Shown here one piece after another: positions 13,758 through 15,035 of a stretch of DNA of 15,035 bases (position 1 is its first letter; every line of letters starts with the position of its first letter). The translations under genes and the position numbers were made by a program. This DNA is from Oscillospiraceae bacterium. GTDB taxonomy: Bacteria; Bacillota; Clostridia; Oscillospirales; Ruminococcaceae. The stretch lies in assembly GCA_019413245.1 (NCBI GenBank), contig DXNX01000055.1:1-15035 (forward strand). The letters run 5' to 3'. A model generated the notes under the pieces. That model worked only from the letters and a program-made list of their open reading frames with translations. It was not told where the DNA came from and did no database searches.

Positions 13758-14954
13758 TTACACCTGCATGGCAAAGGTGTCCGGATGCTCCGGGTCAAAG
13801 GCTTCGTTGGCCCACATCACAGTGACCATCTCGCCGTCGCCCACATTTTCAATGTTGTGGGTGTATCCGCAGGGAATATCCACCACCTGCAGCTTTTCGC
13901 CGCTGACATGGTACTCGATGACTTCGTCGGAGAAAATCTGCCGGAACCGGATGATGCCTTCTCCCTTGACCACCAGGAACTTTTCGTTCTTGGTGTGGTG
14001 CCAGTGGTTGCCCTTGACGATGCCGGGCCTGGAGATGTTCACACTGACCTGACCCCGCTCCGGTGTGCGCAGAAACTCGGTAAAGCTGCCGCGGTTGTCA
14101 CAGTGCATGTTCAGGTCGTAGGCAAATTGATCGGTGGGCAGATAGGACAGATAGGTGGAATACAGCTTTTTGGCAAAGGAGCCCGCGGGGATGGAGGGCA
14201 GCAGCAAAGTCTGGGGCTGGGCCTTGAAGCTCTCCAGCAGGGCTACGATTTCCCCCAGAGTGGCGCTGTGGCTCACCGGCACATAGCAGTAGCGGCCGGC
14301 GGCGTCGGCCACCGGGTCCAGTCCCTCATAGCGGCAGCGATGGGCCCGGCCCTCCAGGGCGTCCAGCATCTCCTCCACCAGATCGTCGATATACACCAGT
14401 TCCAGCCGGGTGGCGGGGGCGTTTACCTGGATGGGCAGGTCCCGGGCCATGTTGTGGCAGAAGGTGGCCACGGCGCTGTTGTAGTTGGGGCGGCACCATT
14501 TGCCGAAGAGGTTGGGGAACCGATAGACCAGCACCGGAGCGCCGGTCTTCTCGCCGTAGGAGAAAAACAGCTCCTCCCCTGCCAGCTTGCTTTTGCCGTA
14601 GTCCGACTGGCCATACCGGCCGATGAGGGTGGCTTGTACCGAGCTGGACAGCATCACCGGGCAGGCATTGCGGTGCTTTTCCAACGTGTCCAGCAAGGTG
14701 GAGGCAAAGCCGAAGTTGCCCTGCATAAATTCGCTCTGGTCCTTGGGGCGGTTGACCCCGGCCAGGTTGAACACAAAGTCGGCCCGGGCGCAGTAGTCCT
14801 CCAGCAGAGCGGGGTCGGTGTCCAGGTCGTATTCAAAGATCTCCCCGATGGAGAGACCCGGGCGGGTGCGGTTTTTGCCCTGGGCGATGTTGCGCAGATT
14901 CCAAACCAGATTTTTGCCCACAAAGCCCTTGGCGCCGGTGACGAGAATATTCAT
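13758..14954 (-). CDS. capF: Bifunctional SDR reductase/cupin epimerase CapF (FnlB/WbjC)
   Basis: The 398-residue protein joins an N-terminal short-chain dehydrogenase/reductase domain and a C-terminal cupin. The SDR domain has T-G-A-K-G-F-V-G (6-13) for NADPH and catalytic Y-G-K-S-K (119-123, Tyr119/Lys123). The cupin has a metal-binding G-N-H-W-H-H...E-K-F (315-326) and H-N-I-E-N (366-370). In CapF the cupin epimerises at C3 and the SDR domain reduces C4 of the 4-keto intermediate made by CapE, giving UDP-N-acetyl-6-deoxy-L-talosamine for CapG. The order of domains and the length are normal. The ATG overlaps the stop of the upstream gene by one base, with GGGAGG at 14965-14970 as ribosome binding site, so the pair is translationally coupled. 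Confidence 0.95.
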   Translation of the reverse strand: MNILVTGAKGFVGKNLVWNLRNIAQGKNRTRPGLSIGEIFEYDLDTDPALLEDYCARADFVFNLAGVNRPKDQSEFMQGNFGFASTLLDTLEKHRNACPVMLSSSVQATLIGRYGQSDYGKSKLAGEELFFSYGEKTGAPVLVYRFPNLFGKWCRPNYNSAVATFCHNMARDLPIQVNAPATRLELVYIDDLVEEMLDALEGRAHRCRYEGLDPVADAAGRYCYVPVSHSATLGEIVALLESFKAQPQTLLLPSIPAGSFAKKLYSTYLSYLPTDQFAYDLNMHCDNRGSFTEFLRTPERGQVSVNISRPGIVKGNHWHHTKNEKFLVVKGEGIIRFRQIFSDEVIEYHVSGEKLQVVDIPCGYTHNIENVGDGEMVTVMWANEAFDPEHPDTFAMQV

Positions 14955-15035
14955 TATTTCGCGGCCTCCCAGTTCTTCAAAGCCTCCTGCACATAGTCGG
15001 TGGTGAGGATCTTTTTCACGGTGCCCTCCACGTCC
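14954..15035 (-). CDS. capE: C-terminal end of a CapE/FnlA-like UDP-GlcNAc dehydratase/5-epimerase
   Basis: Only the last 26 residues (ending Y-V-Q-E-A-L-K-N-W-E-A-A-K) lie in the window; the gene runs off the right edge. The helical, charged tail has no diagnostic motif. The identity comes mainly from its one-base overlap with capF and from the conserved capE-capF-capG order. CapE would catalyse the first step, 4,6-dehydration with 5-epimerisation of UDP-GlcNAc. The operon promoter must lie beyond the edge. Confidence 0.6.
   Translation of the reverse strand, partial: DVEGTVKKILTTDYVQEALKNWEAAK

Noticed and set aside
13735..13790. AT-rich stretch upstream of capG as an internal promoter
   Set aside because: A TATATA-like -10 can be found, but no -35 at acceptable spacing. 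The gap of 32 bases fits an internal operon junction.

Overview
The window looks like chromosomal DNA of a moderately GC-rich, low-redundancy Firmicute, most likely a gut Clostridia member of the Oscillospiraceae/Ruminococcaceae (Faecalibacterium, Gemmiger or Subdoligranulum-like). This is an inference from the T-box leader on the leucine operon, the PadR plus small-membrane-protein operon, AGGAGG-type ribosome binding sites, and the protein sequences. No tRNA, rRNA, CRISPR array, insertion sequence or phage gene was seen.

Layout. (1) At 2-202 (+) is the end of a left-handed beta-helix acyltransferase, closed by a strong intrinsic terminator (229-266). (2) At 278-2111 (+) is a three-gene operon: a PadR-family repressor followed by two paralogous four-helix membrane proteins. 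Its consensus-like promoter is overlapped by two copies of a palindromic operator, so it is very probably autoregulated. It ends in a large nested inverted repeat (2125-2191) that sits between convergent operons. (3) At 2209-7133 (-) is a complete leucine-biosynthesis operon in the order leuA-leuC-leuD-leuB, driven by a consensus-like promoter and controlled by a T-box riboswitch of about 370 nt with a clear terminator/antiterminator. (4) At 7174-15035 (-) is a cell-surface glycan operon whose promoter lies beyond the right edge. In transcription order it holds the end of a CapE-like dehydratase/epimerase, CapF, CapG (UDP-L-FucNAc synthesis), a WbuB/WcaI-type GT4 glycosyltransferase, a dolichol-phosphate-mannose-synthase-like GT2, a DUF2304 membrane protein, an AlgI-type MBOAT acyltransferase and a membrane-anchored SGNH-fold partner.

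How the genes work together. The surface-glycan operon reads as a module that makes UDP-N-acetyl-L-fucosamine (CapE/F/G) and transfers it to a lipid-linked glycan (GT4). It may add another sugar through a polyprenyl-phosphate intermediate (GT2 plus DUF2304), and it probably O-acylates the exported polymer (MBOAT plus SGNH). The leu operon converts 2-ketoisovalerate to 2-ketoisocaproate, with transcription continuing past the leader when tRNA (presumably tRNA-Leu) is uncharged. The PadR operon has no identifiable substrate; it looks like a self-contained envelope sensor or regulator unit.

Most of the window is recognisable. The least understood parts are the PadR/two-paralogue operon with its doubled operator, the GT2-DUF2304-MBOAT-SGNH tail of the FucNAc operon, and a third copy of the terminator arm just downstream of the leu T-box terminator. 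Nothing in the window clearly demonstrates a wholly new system.
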